Below, piece after piece: positions 47,583 to 59,379 of a DNA stretch of 64,000 bases. Under the pieces are notes generated by a model, which ran no database searches, had not been told where the DNA came from, and saw only the letters and a list, made by a program, of their open reading frames with translations. The position numbers were made by a program, and so were the translations under genes. Position 1 is the stretch's first letter; each line of letters begins with the position of its first letter. The DNA comes from Petunia secreta (lineage: Eukaryota; Streptophyta; Magnoliopsida; Solanales; Solanaceae). Where the stretch lies: NCBI GenBank assembly GCA_029990175.1, contig JARKIP010000023.1, positions 25,997,501 through 26,061,500 of the forward strand, written 5' to 3'.

Positions 47583-48451
47583 CTACTCTTGAAACAAATG
47601 AGCATATTGAACTCGCATATCCTCTTGTCGCTTCCAAGTTGCTTCCTTGCTAGAATGGTGTCTCCAAAGCACTTTTACTAATGGGATTCCTTCACACGCC
47701 AAAATTTGGATAGGTTTTTCTTCATATGTCAAGCCGGGGTTGACTTATACAGATTCCATAGGGAGAACATGGGACGGATCAGAATGGTATTTTCTAAGAA
47801 TCAAGACATGAAGGACATTATGAATCTTGTCTAACTCAGGCGGCAAGGCTAGTCTGAATGGAACAGGGCCAACTCTCTCCAGCACTTCATAAGGACCAAC
47901 GAATCGAGGACTATGTTTTCCCTTATGGCCAAATCTCATAATCTTCTTCCAAGGAGAGACCTTCAAAAATAACTTGTCACCTACTTTGTGTTCAATTTCA
48001 TGCATTTTAAGATCAGCATAGGACTTTTGTCTATCCAAAGCAATTCTTAACCGATCCTCAATGAATTTTACCTTGTCTTTAGTTTGTTGCACAATTTCAG
48101 GACCAATGAGTTTTCTTTCACCAAAGTCATTCCAACACAGAGGAGTCCTACATTTACTACCATATAAGGCTTCATAAGGAGGCATACCAACATTGGATTG
48201 GTAGCTATTATTATAAGCAAACTCTACCAAGTCCAAGTGTTTGTCCCAACTACCCTCAAACTCAATAACACATGCTCGAAGCATATCTTCCAAGACTTGT
48301 ATTACCCTCTCAAATTGACCGTCGGTCTGAGGATGGAATGTCGTACCGAATCAACCTGGTACCCAAAGCTTCCTGGAAGCTAGCCTAAAATCTAGAGGTG
48401 AATCTCGGGTCTCAATCAGATACAGTAGAAGCAGGAATTCCATGAAGTCTC
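47583..48451 (-). pseudogene. Chromovirus integrase C-terminus and chromodomain, broken
   Basis: On the minus strand: a worn integrase core with frameshifts and stops (48451 to about 48345), then F-H-P-Q-T-D-G-Q, and an open frame 48293-47745 with V-E-F-A-Y-N-N-S-Y, P-P-Y-E-A-L-Y-G, F-V-G-P-Y-E-V-L-E-R-V-G-P-V and I-H-N-V-L-H-V (the GPY/F module). TAA 47747-47745 interrupts it, and the same frame goes on with L-T-Y-E-E-K-P, V-K-V-L-W-R-H and E-A-T-W-K-R-Q-E-D-M-R to TAG 47585. The last part is a chromodomain-like tail, which in chromoviruses steers integration to chromatin. Upstream pol is missing because of the nested insertion. Confidence 0.88.
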
Positions 48452-49116
48452 TGACACGATCCGGAATCCGGTTAGGCCGTGCAGGCACCCGACATTCCCC
48501 TTAGACCCGTCGGGCGAACCCTTACCAATTAAATTAGGAAAATAAATATAACAATTCACAAGTAAGGACAAGACTTTTAAAAAAACACGGACATACTGAT
48601 ACCTCTAAGCTGTACAAAAGAAATTACAGCTGACTACCCAACATACTAGGTTTAGGGCTATCCAGAGTAGACATCTAAGAGTACAGAAGAAGACAAATAC
48701 CTCCTGAAGGGAGCAAAATACAGCTGGAATAATAAACATAAAACTGGTGGCCATCCGAAATAAAACCTGGCTCACCCTAACAGCTGAAGTCGTCTTCGCT
48801 CCTTCACAACGTGGCGAACTCAATCCTGGAGCGAACCTGCCGAAACGAAATAGATAGACAAAAACAAACAACAAACATGGGTGAGTCAAAAGGACTTAAT
48901 AAGTGGGGCAGACTAGCAACCTCCAAGAATAGGATAGCTAGCCAGGGAGAAAAGAAATAGATAAACCAAAATCCTCTTATTTAAATTATAAAAGGACAGA
49001 GCCAGATAATAACCAGAAATACGTATGGAATCATAAACTCATTAACAACCAGGAACGTAAGATAGCCAGAACGTATAGGTATCCCGAACATATCAACAAT
49101 CAGAAATACATATTGT

Positions 49117-49285
49117 GGCGGCGTGCAACCCGACCCATATATTCATCATGTCGCGGCGTGCAACCCGATCAATATATTCATACTATCGCAACATGCAACC
49201 CGATCCATATATTTATACCGTTGCGGCGTGCAGCCCGATCCATATATTTATACCGTTGCGGCGTGCAACCCGATCCCCGCAACCC
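49117..49285. repeat. 35-bp tandem array
   Basis: Five copies of GCGTGCAACCCGATCCATAT plus a T-rich spacer, period 35 bp. The same array is at 63333-63495. Confidence 0.9.
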
Positions 49286-49454
49286 AGAATACGAGCCAGA
49301 AATATATAGGCAAACTGAGATATGTCTACGACATAATGTACATACCACATACATAAAACACAACACAATACACACAATAGTCAATATGCGGTGCAATCAG
49401 ATGGGATGAATGCGGTACGATGCAATCCAGTCACATATGCCTGATACCTATCTC

Positions 49455-49985
49455 CGGCGCGGGACTCTCATCGTCTACCGGGAGATATATGCAATAATGA
49501 CCCTTCACCGGCTCGGGACTCTCATCGATTACCGGGAAGTATATGCAATGACGACCCTTCACCAGCTCGGGACTCTCACGATTACCGGGAAGTATATGCA
49601 ATGATGATCCTTCACCGGTGCAGGACTCTCATCGCCAACCGTGAAGTATATGTAATAATGACCCTTCTCCGGTGCGGGACTCTCATCGCCAACCGGGAAG
49701 TACATGCAATGATGATCCTTCACCGGCTCGGGACTCTCATCGATTACCGAGAAGTATATGCAATGATGACCCTTCACCGATGCAGGACTCTCATCGCCAA
49801 CCGGAACGTATATGTAATAATGACCCTTCACCGGTGCGGGACTCTCATTGCCAACCGGGAAGTATATGCAATGATGATCCTTCACCGGCTCGGGACTCTC
49901 ATCGATTACCGGGAAGTAAATGCAATGATGAACCTTCACTGGTGCGGGACTCTCATCGCCAACCGGGAAGTATATGCAATACTCA
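49455..49985. repeat. 54-bp tandem array, about ten units
   Basis: The unit GAAGTATATGCAATGATGAT continues with CCTTCACCGG, GGGACTCTCATCG and an ACCGG end, mostly 54 bp with one 51-bp unit near 49560. Because 54 is divisible by three, the minus strand stays open for 146 codons (49999-49559) as an 18-residue repeat (C-I-Y-F-P-V-x-D-E-S-P). I treat that frame as a by-product. Confidence 0.92.
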
Positions 49986-52920
49986 AACCCAGAATGCAAT
50001 GCTCATATGCTCAATGCAATACCAACAACAGAACATAACATATAATATACAACATAAATTCAAAGCTAAGGCATAATGAGTATGCCTATCGGCAGCTACA
50101 CACGTAAAGAACACGTAGTAGAAAATCAACGATGCCAAATGCCTCAAAAAAATGGATATAATCACTTACCTTCCAAAAGTTAGTACGGCTAATCAACAAC
50201 TGCTTTTTTCTTTGGTTTCCTTGCCAAATGATCCCACTCTATTCAATAAGCAGAAAAATATATCAAATAAGGCTAAAGGCTTCATTCCTTACATCTTAGG
50301 GCAATCCAGTTAGGAACCTGATACCCTATTCGCATACGCAATACGCAGGCCAGGCCTATGTACAGGGTTTAAGGTCACATAACCAAACCCTAAATAAATT
50401 ATATTTATAAGTTGCCCATAACTCACTGAGTACGAATATATAATCAATTCCATTATCGGGGTCCATTTGACCCTTTAAACTATTAATTGAACTTATTAAA
50501 ACGATGTATAATATTCCAAGTTTTACCGTTAAAACATATTCAAGCACACGTAATAAACTCAAATAATATATTAGGATCATTACCTGAATGTTTCAGGGTG
50601 AAAATTCTACTTTTCTCCGGCTCTTTTCTCACTTTCTGGCATTTTGTTTTTCCTCGGCGCATCTCTTCGTTTGTTTCTGTTCATGTTCGCGTTTCTCTGG
50701 TCAAATTTCAAGCCAAAGGGATATTTATCCCTTGGTACTTATCCACCGGACTCCAATTCCATTTTTCGTCTTTTCTTTCTTTTTTTTTCTTTTTCCTTTA
50801 AAATTCGCTGCTACGATAAAAATTAAAACAGTACACTACGATATTCGAAATAATTCCAACTTTTGCATACAAGTTATACAAAATATATGTAACATACTCG
50901 CGAATGCGGATCTCAAATTGGACTCCCGAAACTCAAGATGCGAATTTAAATAGAAAAAATCAAATTATTTAACTTTCGGCATTTTAGCGGAAACTAGCTG
51001 AACAACATCGAAATTCATTTTCGAAAGTTCACAAAAGTCACAAATAATCATACGAACCTAACTGTGCTTTCGGATTTCGAATCGGAGCTCATTCGCCAAA
51101 ACCGAGCTCGAAAATCTCTTTCTTTAATATTTATCGATAATAAAACCGAAACCTTCTTCCGATGCCTACCAAACGAGGTCTGATTTAGCTCAAAGTTTAC
51201 AGACAGGTCCTAATGCACATTATGAAATTTTTAAAATTATCGGCACGCCAATCGGAGTCCTAACTTCCGATACGACTAACTGAGGTCTTTTCATTCTCCT
51301 ATACTTAAACTCTCGTTCGTCCTCGAACCAGCCTAGGTCTAAAGCAAGATTCACGCAGATAATAAGAGAACTTACACGACCTTCATAAGCTACTCCACGG
51401 GCATTATCTCCTAATTACTTGTATCAGAATTATAATGCGCATATCGAACTCTTGGGATAATACATATCTGGATAATATCATAACATCGTTGCCCAACTTA
51501 TTCTGACTAAGCTGATCTTTCCTTGATCACAAGAGGAGAGTTCTACATTTTCGAAACAAAGATACACGAAACTTTGAATAGGTTAACATGATTCAGCTGA
51601 TAATCACCTTTTTGATATACCTTTCGATATAGAACAAGTCGATGAAATAAAGAATTAGCTTACGCTTCAGCAACGCCTTAGAGATTTAATATTATGATTA
51701 GGTATCAATTGGAGGAAGACTCCTCCACTTAGAGCACAAACTCATACAACTAATTTGAATAGAAATAGTCGTCCTCGCACAACCTGCTGGATTAAGGAAA
51801 GGCTTAGCTAAATAGAGAACGCGGCTCAGACCTGAGCTACCAAATTACTCTCTCGAGTGGCCAAACAGCTACAACTCTCGAGTTCACAGCTTCATACATT
51901 TTCTATAAGCACCATCGCCTGATGGATCAAATCAAACGTCAAATGACGCCTCTCATTACGCTTAGTAGCCTTGAAAAACAACAATGTGCATACCCGGCTA
52001 TCTTGACACGCACTCTGGCTCCACACAGGGAACATCACAAGAGGCTACTGACCGCCTATGCTCACCTGTGCCGATAGAAGAAGAAATGGCAATGGACTGA
52101 GGATAGAAATAATTAGAGCTTTAGGAAGGTCATCTTTTTATTTGCTTGGCTCCCAGAGCTACACTACTTCCGAGTCAGGCTAACCAAAGAATCGCAATTA
52201 AAGAGATAGACATTAAAGAAGCTTTATGGAATGACATTTATGCCAATTTAACCTCCCAATAAGAAAGAAACTCTGGCGATTTACCAGAAAACCCTTTTAT
52301 AATCCAGATAAACTCATGAGATAACATGACTTTACTAGCGTTTTGAACCAAGAGGAGATACGTAGATCGAGTATTACTTACTAACAACTTTACACCGGAA
52401 GAAACAATGACCCTTTCTGATGGTGATGAACTAGAGTCCCATAATCCAACCAACACAGAATTTCCGAGAACAGAGGTAAACTAATTTGATATAATAATAG
52501 AAGGTGGTGCAATAAGATGCCAAGCAGACAATACCGCCACTCACTCCCAATCTCTCACCTTTAAACCTGATAAATTAGTAGGGTCTTACAAATTCCAGGA
52601 ATAAATCATACTAGAAGTTCACCCCTCTACCACAACCAATTCTTAATAGAAACAGTATCCAAGGAAACCATGGAACATGATATGACAGACCATCTCCAGA
52701 TCGATCGGAAGAGTCAAATCTTACTCACATATAAGGGAAGAAGAAACACATGGGTCTACTATATTGGATGCCTCAGCATCCTGCCAGACTGGCGGTTCAT
52801 AAGACAGCCTCTGCGGGTGAACTAAGCCGCTACACTGATAATTACATTCTGAAGAATAACTGCCACCATGCTCTCAATCTTTACTGGATCGTGGCATTTC
52901 TCTGGCTGATTGAGATCTAA

Positions 52921-53397
52921 ATGAAATTCCATGCAACTGTGCAAGTGCCTGATGACAAGAGAAAGGACGATTGCCTACTTGTCGGAGTAAGGGAAAACTC
53001 CTCAAAGGTTAATCAGACTCACGACAATGATAACACTTTTTCGCTGAATATGGGAGCTGGACAGATTGTTGAAAGCTACAAAGAGAAAGCTGAGTCTAAT
53101 CTTGATGAACTACCCGTGCACTCTAAGAATCACGCGCCACAAGCTAAGATAACCTGGGAAGGTGACCCCCCCCAAAATACCCAGACCTCTTACCTCCAAA
53201 GGAAGTACCATGGTTACCCACCAGGGCCATGGGATCTCTTGAATTCCCACTCTAACTTATGGTATGCCTCGAACCTTCGGGCAATATCAACAACAACATC
53301 AAATAAAATCCCGACCACAATCTCTCGAGCCATCTGGTATCTCAAGGAAAAAAAAAAGGTCATCAATAAATCTTTGAATCTCTCGAAAGGCTCATGA
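52921..53397 (+). other. Open frame antisense to the gag relic (158 codons)
   Basis: A plus-strand frame, opposite to the element's sense, that is also open in the younger element (57931-58356). The two share blocks such as Y-H-G-Y-P-P-G, N-L-W-Y-A-S-N-L-R-A-I and T-T-T-S-N-K-I. No known domain, no signal peptide. It may be a by-product of sense gag codons. Confidence 0.3.
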
Positions 53398-53423
53398 ACT
53401 AGTTCTAATGCATATCCATCCAT
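53214..53423 (-). pseudogene. Gypsy gag relic in the older element
   Basis: A 69-codon minus frame ending at 53214 contains L-R-Y-Q-M-A-R-E-I-V-V-G, then F-D-V-V-V-D-I-A-R-R-F-E, E-W-E-F-K-R-S-H-G-P-G-G. The pattern of a gag C-terminal helix followed by a basic Gly-rich stretch is that of gypsy gag proteins (recognised from memory). The frame is broken before and after, so it is dead. The counterpart at about 58187-58400 in the younger element is more broken. Confidence 0.55.
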
Positions 53424-53611
53424 TCTATAGAATTCAATCTCATATTCTGAAACACTAACAGGCTAACCAACAGGCTACCCATTCCAATCCACTCAAACTG
53501 GAAACACTTTCCATCTCGCTCGCTACTCGAAAGGAACTTTTCCACGAATCTAAAAGAAAAACCGAACCAAGTCAGCTAATAAGAGAGCGGCCCACCAATT
53601 CAAGGCTGGAC

Positions 53612-56117
53612 TGACACGACCCGAAATCCAGTTAGGTCGTGCGGGCACCCGACATCCTCCCCTAGACCCGTCGGGCGAACCCTTACCAATTAAATAAGGA
53701 AAATAAATATAACAATTCATAGATAAGGATAATACTTAAAACAAAACACAGACATACTGATACATCTATGCTGTACAAAAGAAATTACAGCTGACTACCC
53801 AACATACTAGGTTGAGGGTTATCCAGACTAGACATCTAAGAGTACAAAGAAAACAGATACCTCCTGAAGGGAGCAAAATGAAACTGAAATAATAACCAAT
53901 AAACTGGTGGCCATCCGGAATAAAAGCTGGCTCACCCTGACAGCTGAAGTCGTCTTCGCTCATTCACAACGTGGCAAACTCAATCCTGGAGCGAACCTGC
54001 CGAAACGAAATAGATAGACAAAAAAAAACAAACAACAAACAAGGGTGAGTCAAAAGGACTCAATAAGTGGGGCAGACTAGCTATCTCAAAGAATAGGATA
54101 GCTAGGCAGGGAGAAAAGAAATAGATAGACCGAATTCTTTTTATTTAAATTATAAAAAGGCAGAGCCAGATAACAATCGGAAACACGTAAGAAACTTATA
54201 AACTCAACCAAGGATGCGTGCCAGAAAGATATCAACAAATAAGCAATGCACATATAAGCAGAATAGTAGTCATGTACCGCAAGTCTACACAATGGTATGA
54301 ATTGAGATGAAATGAAATGAAGTGAGATGAAATGAAATGAAATGAAATATGATGCGAAGGGTCACATGTGCCCGTAATCCCATCTCGAAGCGGAGTACTC
54401 CTGCATTCGAGGGGAATCCAATCTGATAACCAACTGGAGCGGAATACTCATGTTCCTGGGGCGGAATACTCCTGCACCCGATATAATATAAACCAGAGGC
54501 GGAATACTCCTGCACTCTCCTGGGGCGGAATACTCCTGCACCCGATATAATGTAAAGCTGAGGCGGAATACTCCTGCACTCAATATCTGACATAAGAGCG
54601 GAATACTCCTGCTCTTGGGGCGGAATCCTCCTACCCTCAATATGATACAATGGAGCGGAATCCTCCTGCTCCTGGGGCGGAATACTCCTGCACCCAATGT
54701 GATATGCAATGTAATGCATATGAATGACATATAATGCATATGAATGCAATGTGATGCAATAATAACCCTTCACCGGCGCGGGACTCTCATCGACAGCCGG
54801 GAAGTAGATGCCAACTTACAGCCAGGGTACAATACTCAAATCCTCAATGCAATACCAACAATAGGACATAACAGATAATATACAATGTAAATCCAAAGCT
54901 AAGGCGTAATGACTACGCCTATCGGCAGCTACACACGTAAGGAATACGTGGTAGAAAATCCACGAGGCCAGGTGCCTCCAAAGAAATGGATATAAACACT
55001 TACCTCTCTCAAAAGTTAGCATTGCGACCAACAACCGCGTTAATTTTTGAATTCATTGCCAAACGATCCCACTGTGATCAATAAGTAGAAAAATATATCA
55101 GATTAGGCTAAAGGCTTCATTCCTCACATCTTAGGGCAATCCAGGTAGGAACCTGATACCCTATTCGCATACGCAATACGCAGGCCAGGCCTATATACAG
55201 GGTTCAAAGTCACATAACCAAACTCCAAATAAATTATATCTATATGTTGCCCATAACTCACTGAGTACGAATATATAATCAATTTCATTATCGGGGTCCA
55301 TTTGACCCTTCAAATTATAAGTTGAACTTATTAAAACGATGTCTAATATTCCAAGTTTTACCGTTAAAACACATTCAAACACACGTAATAAACTCAAATA
55401 ATATATTAGGATCATTACCTGAATGTTTCGGGGTAAAAATTCTACTTTTCTCCGGCCCCTTTTCTTATTTTCTGGCATTTTTTTTGCATATCCTCTTTCT
55501 GTTTTCGATTTCTGCTTCTGTTTTGTTCTCTGGAATTGTTACTAAAAGCTAAGGATATAAGCATTTAGCCGACATAACACATTCTTTTTATTTTTTTTTG
55601 TCCTTTTCTCTTTTTCTTTTTATTTTATTTTCTTTTCGCGACGAAAATTAAAACGGTACCCAGCGATATTCGAAATAATTCCAACTTTTGCATACGAGTT
55701 ATACAAAATATATGTAACATACTCGCGAAGGCGGATTTCAAATCGGACTCCTGAAACTCAAGATGCGAATTTAAATGAAAAAAGTCAAATTATTTAACTT
55801 TCGGTATTTTAGCGAAAACTAGCCGAACAACATCGAAATTCACTTTCGAAAGTTCACAAAGGTCATAAATAATCATACGAACCCAACGGCGCTTTCGGAT
55901 TTCAAATCGGAGCTCATTTGGCAAAACCGAGCTCGAAAATCTCTTTTTAATATTTATCGCCAATAAAAACTGAAACCTTCTTCCGATGCCTACCAAACGA
56001 GGTCTGATTTAGCTCAAATTTTACAGACAGGTCCTAATGGACATCACAAATATTTTAAAATTATCGGCACACCAATCGGAGTCCTAACTTGTGAAACGAC
56101 TGACCGATGTCGTTTCA
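53612..56117 (-). repeat. 3' LTR of the younger element (2506 bp)
   Basis: Starts TGAAACGACATCGG at 56117 (minus), ends GGTCGTGTCA at 53612. It has the 38-bp array (54393-54700) and a single copy of the 54-bp motif (54769-54812), and lacks the 35-bp array. Confidence 0.9.
54393..54700. repeat. Array of about 38-bp motif in 3' LTR
   Basis: About eight units of GGGGCGGAATACTCCTGCAC-like sequence with variable spacers (CCGATATAATATAAACCAGA). It is followed by a GAATGCAATGTGATG-type short repeat, and a GAAATGAAATGAAATG stretch lies just before it (54306-54350). Confidence 0.88.
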
Positions 56118-57930
56118 TTCTCCTCCACTTAAACTCTCGTTCGTCCTCGAACGAGCCTAAATCTAAAGCAAGATTTACGCAGATAACAAGAGAACTTGCA
56201 CAACCTTCATAAACTACTCCACGGATATTATTTCCTGATTACAGGATCAGAATTATAACGCGCATGTCAAACTTTTGGAATACAATATATCTGGATAATA
56301 TGATAACACCATTGCCCGAATTATTCTGACTAAGATGATCCTTCCTCGATCACGAGAGGAGAGTTCTACATTTTTGAAACAAAGATACACAGAACTTTGA
56401 ATGGGTTAACGTGATTAAGCCGATAATTACCTCTTCAATATACCTTTCGATATAGAACAAGTCGATGAAACTAGGACTTAGCTCACGCTTGATGCAATAG
56501 AGGGGAGCTTTTGAAGTACCTTGTCACTGCACACTATAGAAGATTTGATGCAAGCTATATTATTTTTACGAATGCACTATGCAACATCTCAATTGATTTT
56601 AATGTTGTTCCGCAAGCTCCTTGTGGGAATGTAGTTACTCATATCCTAATATATGTCGAAGGTTCATCTGAACAGGGTCTATCGTATAAGAATAAAGATC
56701 ACGCAACTACTACTGGACTAAAGAAGATTTAGCTAAAAGTTGAACGTAGGCAGACCTAAGCTACCACATTACCCTTTCGAGTTGCCAAACAGCTGCAACT
56801 CTGAAGTTCACAACTCCATACCTTTGTCGTAAACACCACCGCCTGATGGATGGTACTTCTATACAAAAATTTTGGCAGAGTTTCCCCTGAAACTGGATGA
56901 TCCGCAAAAACAGAACCAACACTATACTATACATGGGAATGGATACCCGGATGAACTGATATCCAAAACAATAATATGCTTACCCGGCTACAATAACACG
57001 TACTCTGGCTCAACACAGGAAACGTTCCAAGCGGCTACCAATTACCCAAGCTCACTAGTGCCGGACGAAGGAGAAATGGAAATAGATCGAGGATAGAAAT
57101 AATTAGAGCTTCAAGAAGTTCATCTTCTTCTTTGCTTGGCTACCAAAGCTAGACTACTTCCGAGTCAGGCGAGCCAAAGAATCGCAATTGAAGAGATAGA
57201 CATTAAATAAGCTCTTATGAAACAACATCCATGCCAATTTAACCTCCCAATACGAAGGAAACTCTGACACTTTACCAGAAAACCCTTTTATAACTAAGAC
57301 AAGCTCATAGAATAACATGACTCTACTAGAATCTCGAACCAAGAGGAGACACATAGATCGAGCATTACTTACCAGCCACTTTATACCGGAAGAAACAACG
57401 ACACTTTCTGATGGTAACGAATAAGAATCCGATTATCCTACCAACACTGATTTCTGAGGAGAGAGGTGAAATGACTTGACATAATAACACAAGGTGGCGT
57501 AACAAGATGCCAAGCAGGCAATAGCAATACTCACCATCAAATCTCTCATATTTAAATCAGATAAACTAGTAGGGTCATCATAAATGCCAGGAATAAATCA
57601 TACAAGAAGCTCACCACTCTACCGCAACCGATTCTTAATACAAACGACATCCAAGAAAACCGTCGAAACATGATAAGACACACCATTTCCAAATCGATCG
57701 GAAAGATAAATCTTACTTACAGATAAGGGAAGAAGAAACACACGGGTCTACTACATCGGATATCTCAGCATCCTGCCAGACTGGCAGCTCATTGAACTGC
57801 CCCTGCAGCTGAGTTGAGCCACTATCCTGACAATTACTTTCTGAAGAACCACTGCCACCACGCTCTCAACCTTTACTGGATCGTGGCATTTCTCTGGTTG
57901 ATTGAGATCTAAATAAAATTCCCTGCGACT

Positions 57931-58356
57931 GTGCAGGTGCCTAACGAGAGAAAGGATGACTGCCTACTCGCCGGAGTAACGGAAAACTCTTTAAAGGATA
58001 GCCAGACTTACGACAATGATACCACATTTTCGCTGAAAAATGGAAGCTGGAAGATTGTTGATAGCTGTAAAGAGAAGAGTGAATCTGATCTTGATGAGCT
58101 ACTGGCGCACTCTAAGAATCAAGTGACACAAGCTGAGATAACCTGGAAGGTGACCTCCCAAAATAATCAGAACTTTCACCTCCAAATGAGGTACCATGGT
58201 TACCCACCAGGGACGTGGGATCCCTTACTTTTCCGCTCTAACTCTTCCCGCACTAACTTATGGTATGCCTCGAACCTTCGGGCAATATTAACAACAACAT
58301 CAAATAAAATCCAGACATCAATTTCTCGAGCCATCTGGGATTTCAAGAAAAAATAA
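57931..58356 (+). other. Open frame antisense to gag relic, younger element (141 codons)
   Basis: Equivalent of 52921-53397. Length differences between the two are multiples of three or compensate each other (for example near 53165 against 58148), so both frames stay open. No known domain. Confidence 0.3.
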
Positions 58357-59363
58357 AGGTCATCAATAAATCTCTGAATCTCTCGAAAGGCTCTCGAACT
58401 AGTTCTAATGCATATCCAGCTATTATATAGAATTCAATCTCATATTCTGAAACACCAACAGGCTAACCGACAGGCTACCCTGTCTAATCCACTCAAACTG
58501 GAAACGCTTTTCATCTCACTCGCTACTCGAAAGGAACTTTTCCACGAATATAGAAGAAAAATCGAACCAAGTTAGCTAATAAGAGAGCAGTCCACCAATC
58601 CAGGGCTGGACCCCATGAAACTGGAAAGAAGAATAATCAACACCATACCGCTCGATATAATCAAGAGCCTGAAGGATACGCTGACATCATTTTATTTTAA
58701 AAATTTACGCAGGGGTTATCTGATGCATGGCTTAAGAATATCGGAAGATTCAATTGGGTAAAATAATGCAGCCTCTTCGGACAGTCGGACCGAACTAATA
58801 CCTCGACAGGCTAACCAGCCAGAACAATTAGAGGTACGACACATACTACCTCTGGAATATAATTTACTGCAGCAATATTAAGAACCAGAAAAGGAGCTCC
58901 CTGAAATCGAATGTCTGCACATGCGGCAACCTGATAGGCTGCCCAGCGAATAATAGGTTCTTGCGATATCTGCGTCGCCAAAATTCTCGTAAAAGCATCG
59001 TAGAGAGCCAAAGGAACCACAAGGCCCTTCTCCCTTGCCCATCGCGAGCTCGTACAACTAGGACCTTCGTAACTAATTCGTCAGCACGATCAAAATCTCT
59101 CGGGGCTTCGTCAGTGCTAGCCCCAGGCTAGACTGCTCCGTCTTGAACTCATACTGTTTGCTGATATATCATGCGAGGGTTCACAATTACCACGAATAAA
59201 TTAACGAAAATAATTTTGCATCCTAGACCGACGCACGATCAGAAAAGAATGAAGTGAAACTTCCTAAATGCCATCATAGCCCCTCGTAGATAAGTACGGA
59301 CGTCTACGTACCCATCAGCGAGACTCTACTAGACACTGTCTTAGTCTGGATAGACACTAAACT

Positions 59364-59377
59364 GGGCTCTGATACCA
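59364..59377 (-). other. Primer binding site, initiator tRNA-Met type (younger element)
   Basis: The minus strand reads TGGTATCAGAGCCC, two bases after the LTR end. Confidence 0.88.
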
Positions 59378-59379
59378 AC

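Larger units (their letters stand above)
42962..48451 (-). mobile_element. Ty3/gypsy chromovirus, 3' part, interrupted twice
   Basis: Read on the minus strand: pol end (48451-47583), a purine tract (47551-47540) and the 3' LTR (47537-42962). The LTR is split by a solo Ogre-type LTR. The rest of pol is cut off at 48451 by the insertion of a large-LTR element that runs past the right window edge. The left flank AGTAA (42957-42961) would be its target duplication. Confidence 0.82.
48452..51293 (-). repeat. 3' LTR of the older element (2842 bp)
   Basis: Starts TGAAAAGACC at 51293 (minus), ends GGATCGTGTCA at 48452. Contains the 35-bp array (49117-49285) and the 54-bp array (49455-49985). Confidence 0.85.
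51294..53611 (-). other. Internal region of the older element, 3' portion
   Basis: Just right of the LTR the plus strand reads TTCTCCTATACTTAAACTCT and GTTCGTCCTCGAACC, the complement of a gypsy pol tail and purine tract. The rest to about 52900 has no readable pol. Homologous to 56118-58612 with many indels. Confidence 0.65.
56118..59379 (-). other. Internal region of the younger element
   Basis: The right end next to the LTR carries the primer site. The left end has the complement of the pol tail (CTCGTTCGTCCTCGAACGAG at 56141). Between them there is no readable protease, RT or integrase. A gag-like relic lies at about 58187-58400 and a 69-codon minus frame at 58811-59020 with no domain I know. 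A segment at 56490-56730 has no obvious partner in the older element. Confidence 0.6.

Noticed and set aside
49455..49985. CRISPR-like regular repeats
   Set aside because: The units are contiguous 54-bp tandem repeats with no unique spacers, lie inside an LTR, and the genome is a plant's.
49559..49999. A 146-codon repeat protein gene
   Set aside because: The open frame follows from a repeat period divisible by three. It lies in an LTR, has no start context or domain, and recurs wherever the array does.
53612..56117. A solo LTR at 53612-56117
   Set aside because: It forms a pair with 59380-61886, with a primer site and a TGGAC target duplication around the whole 8.3 kb.
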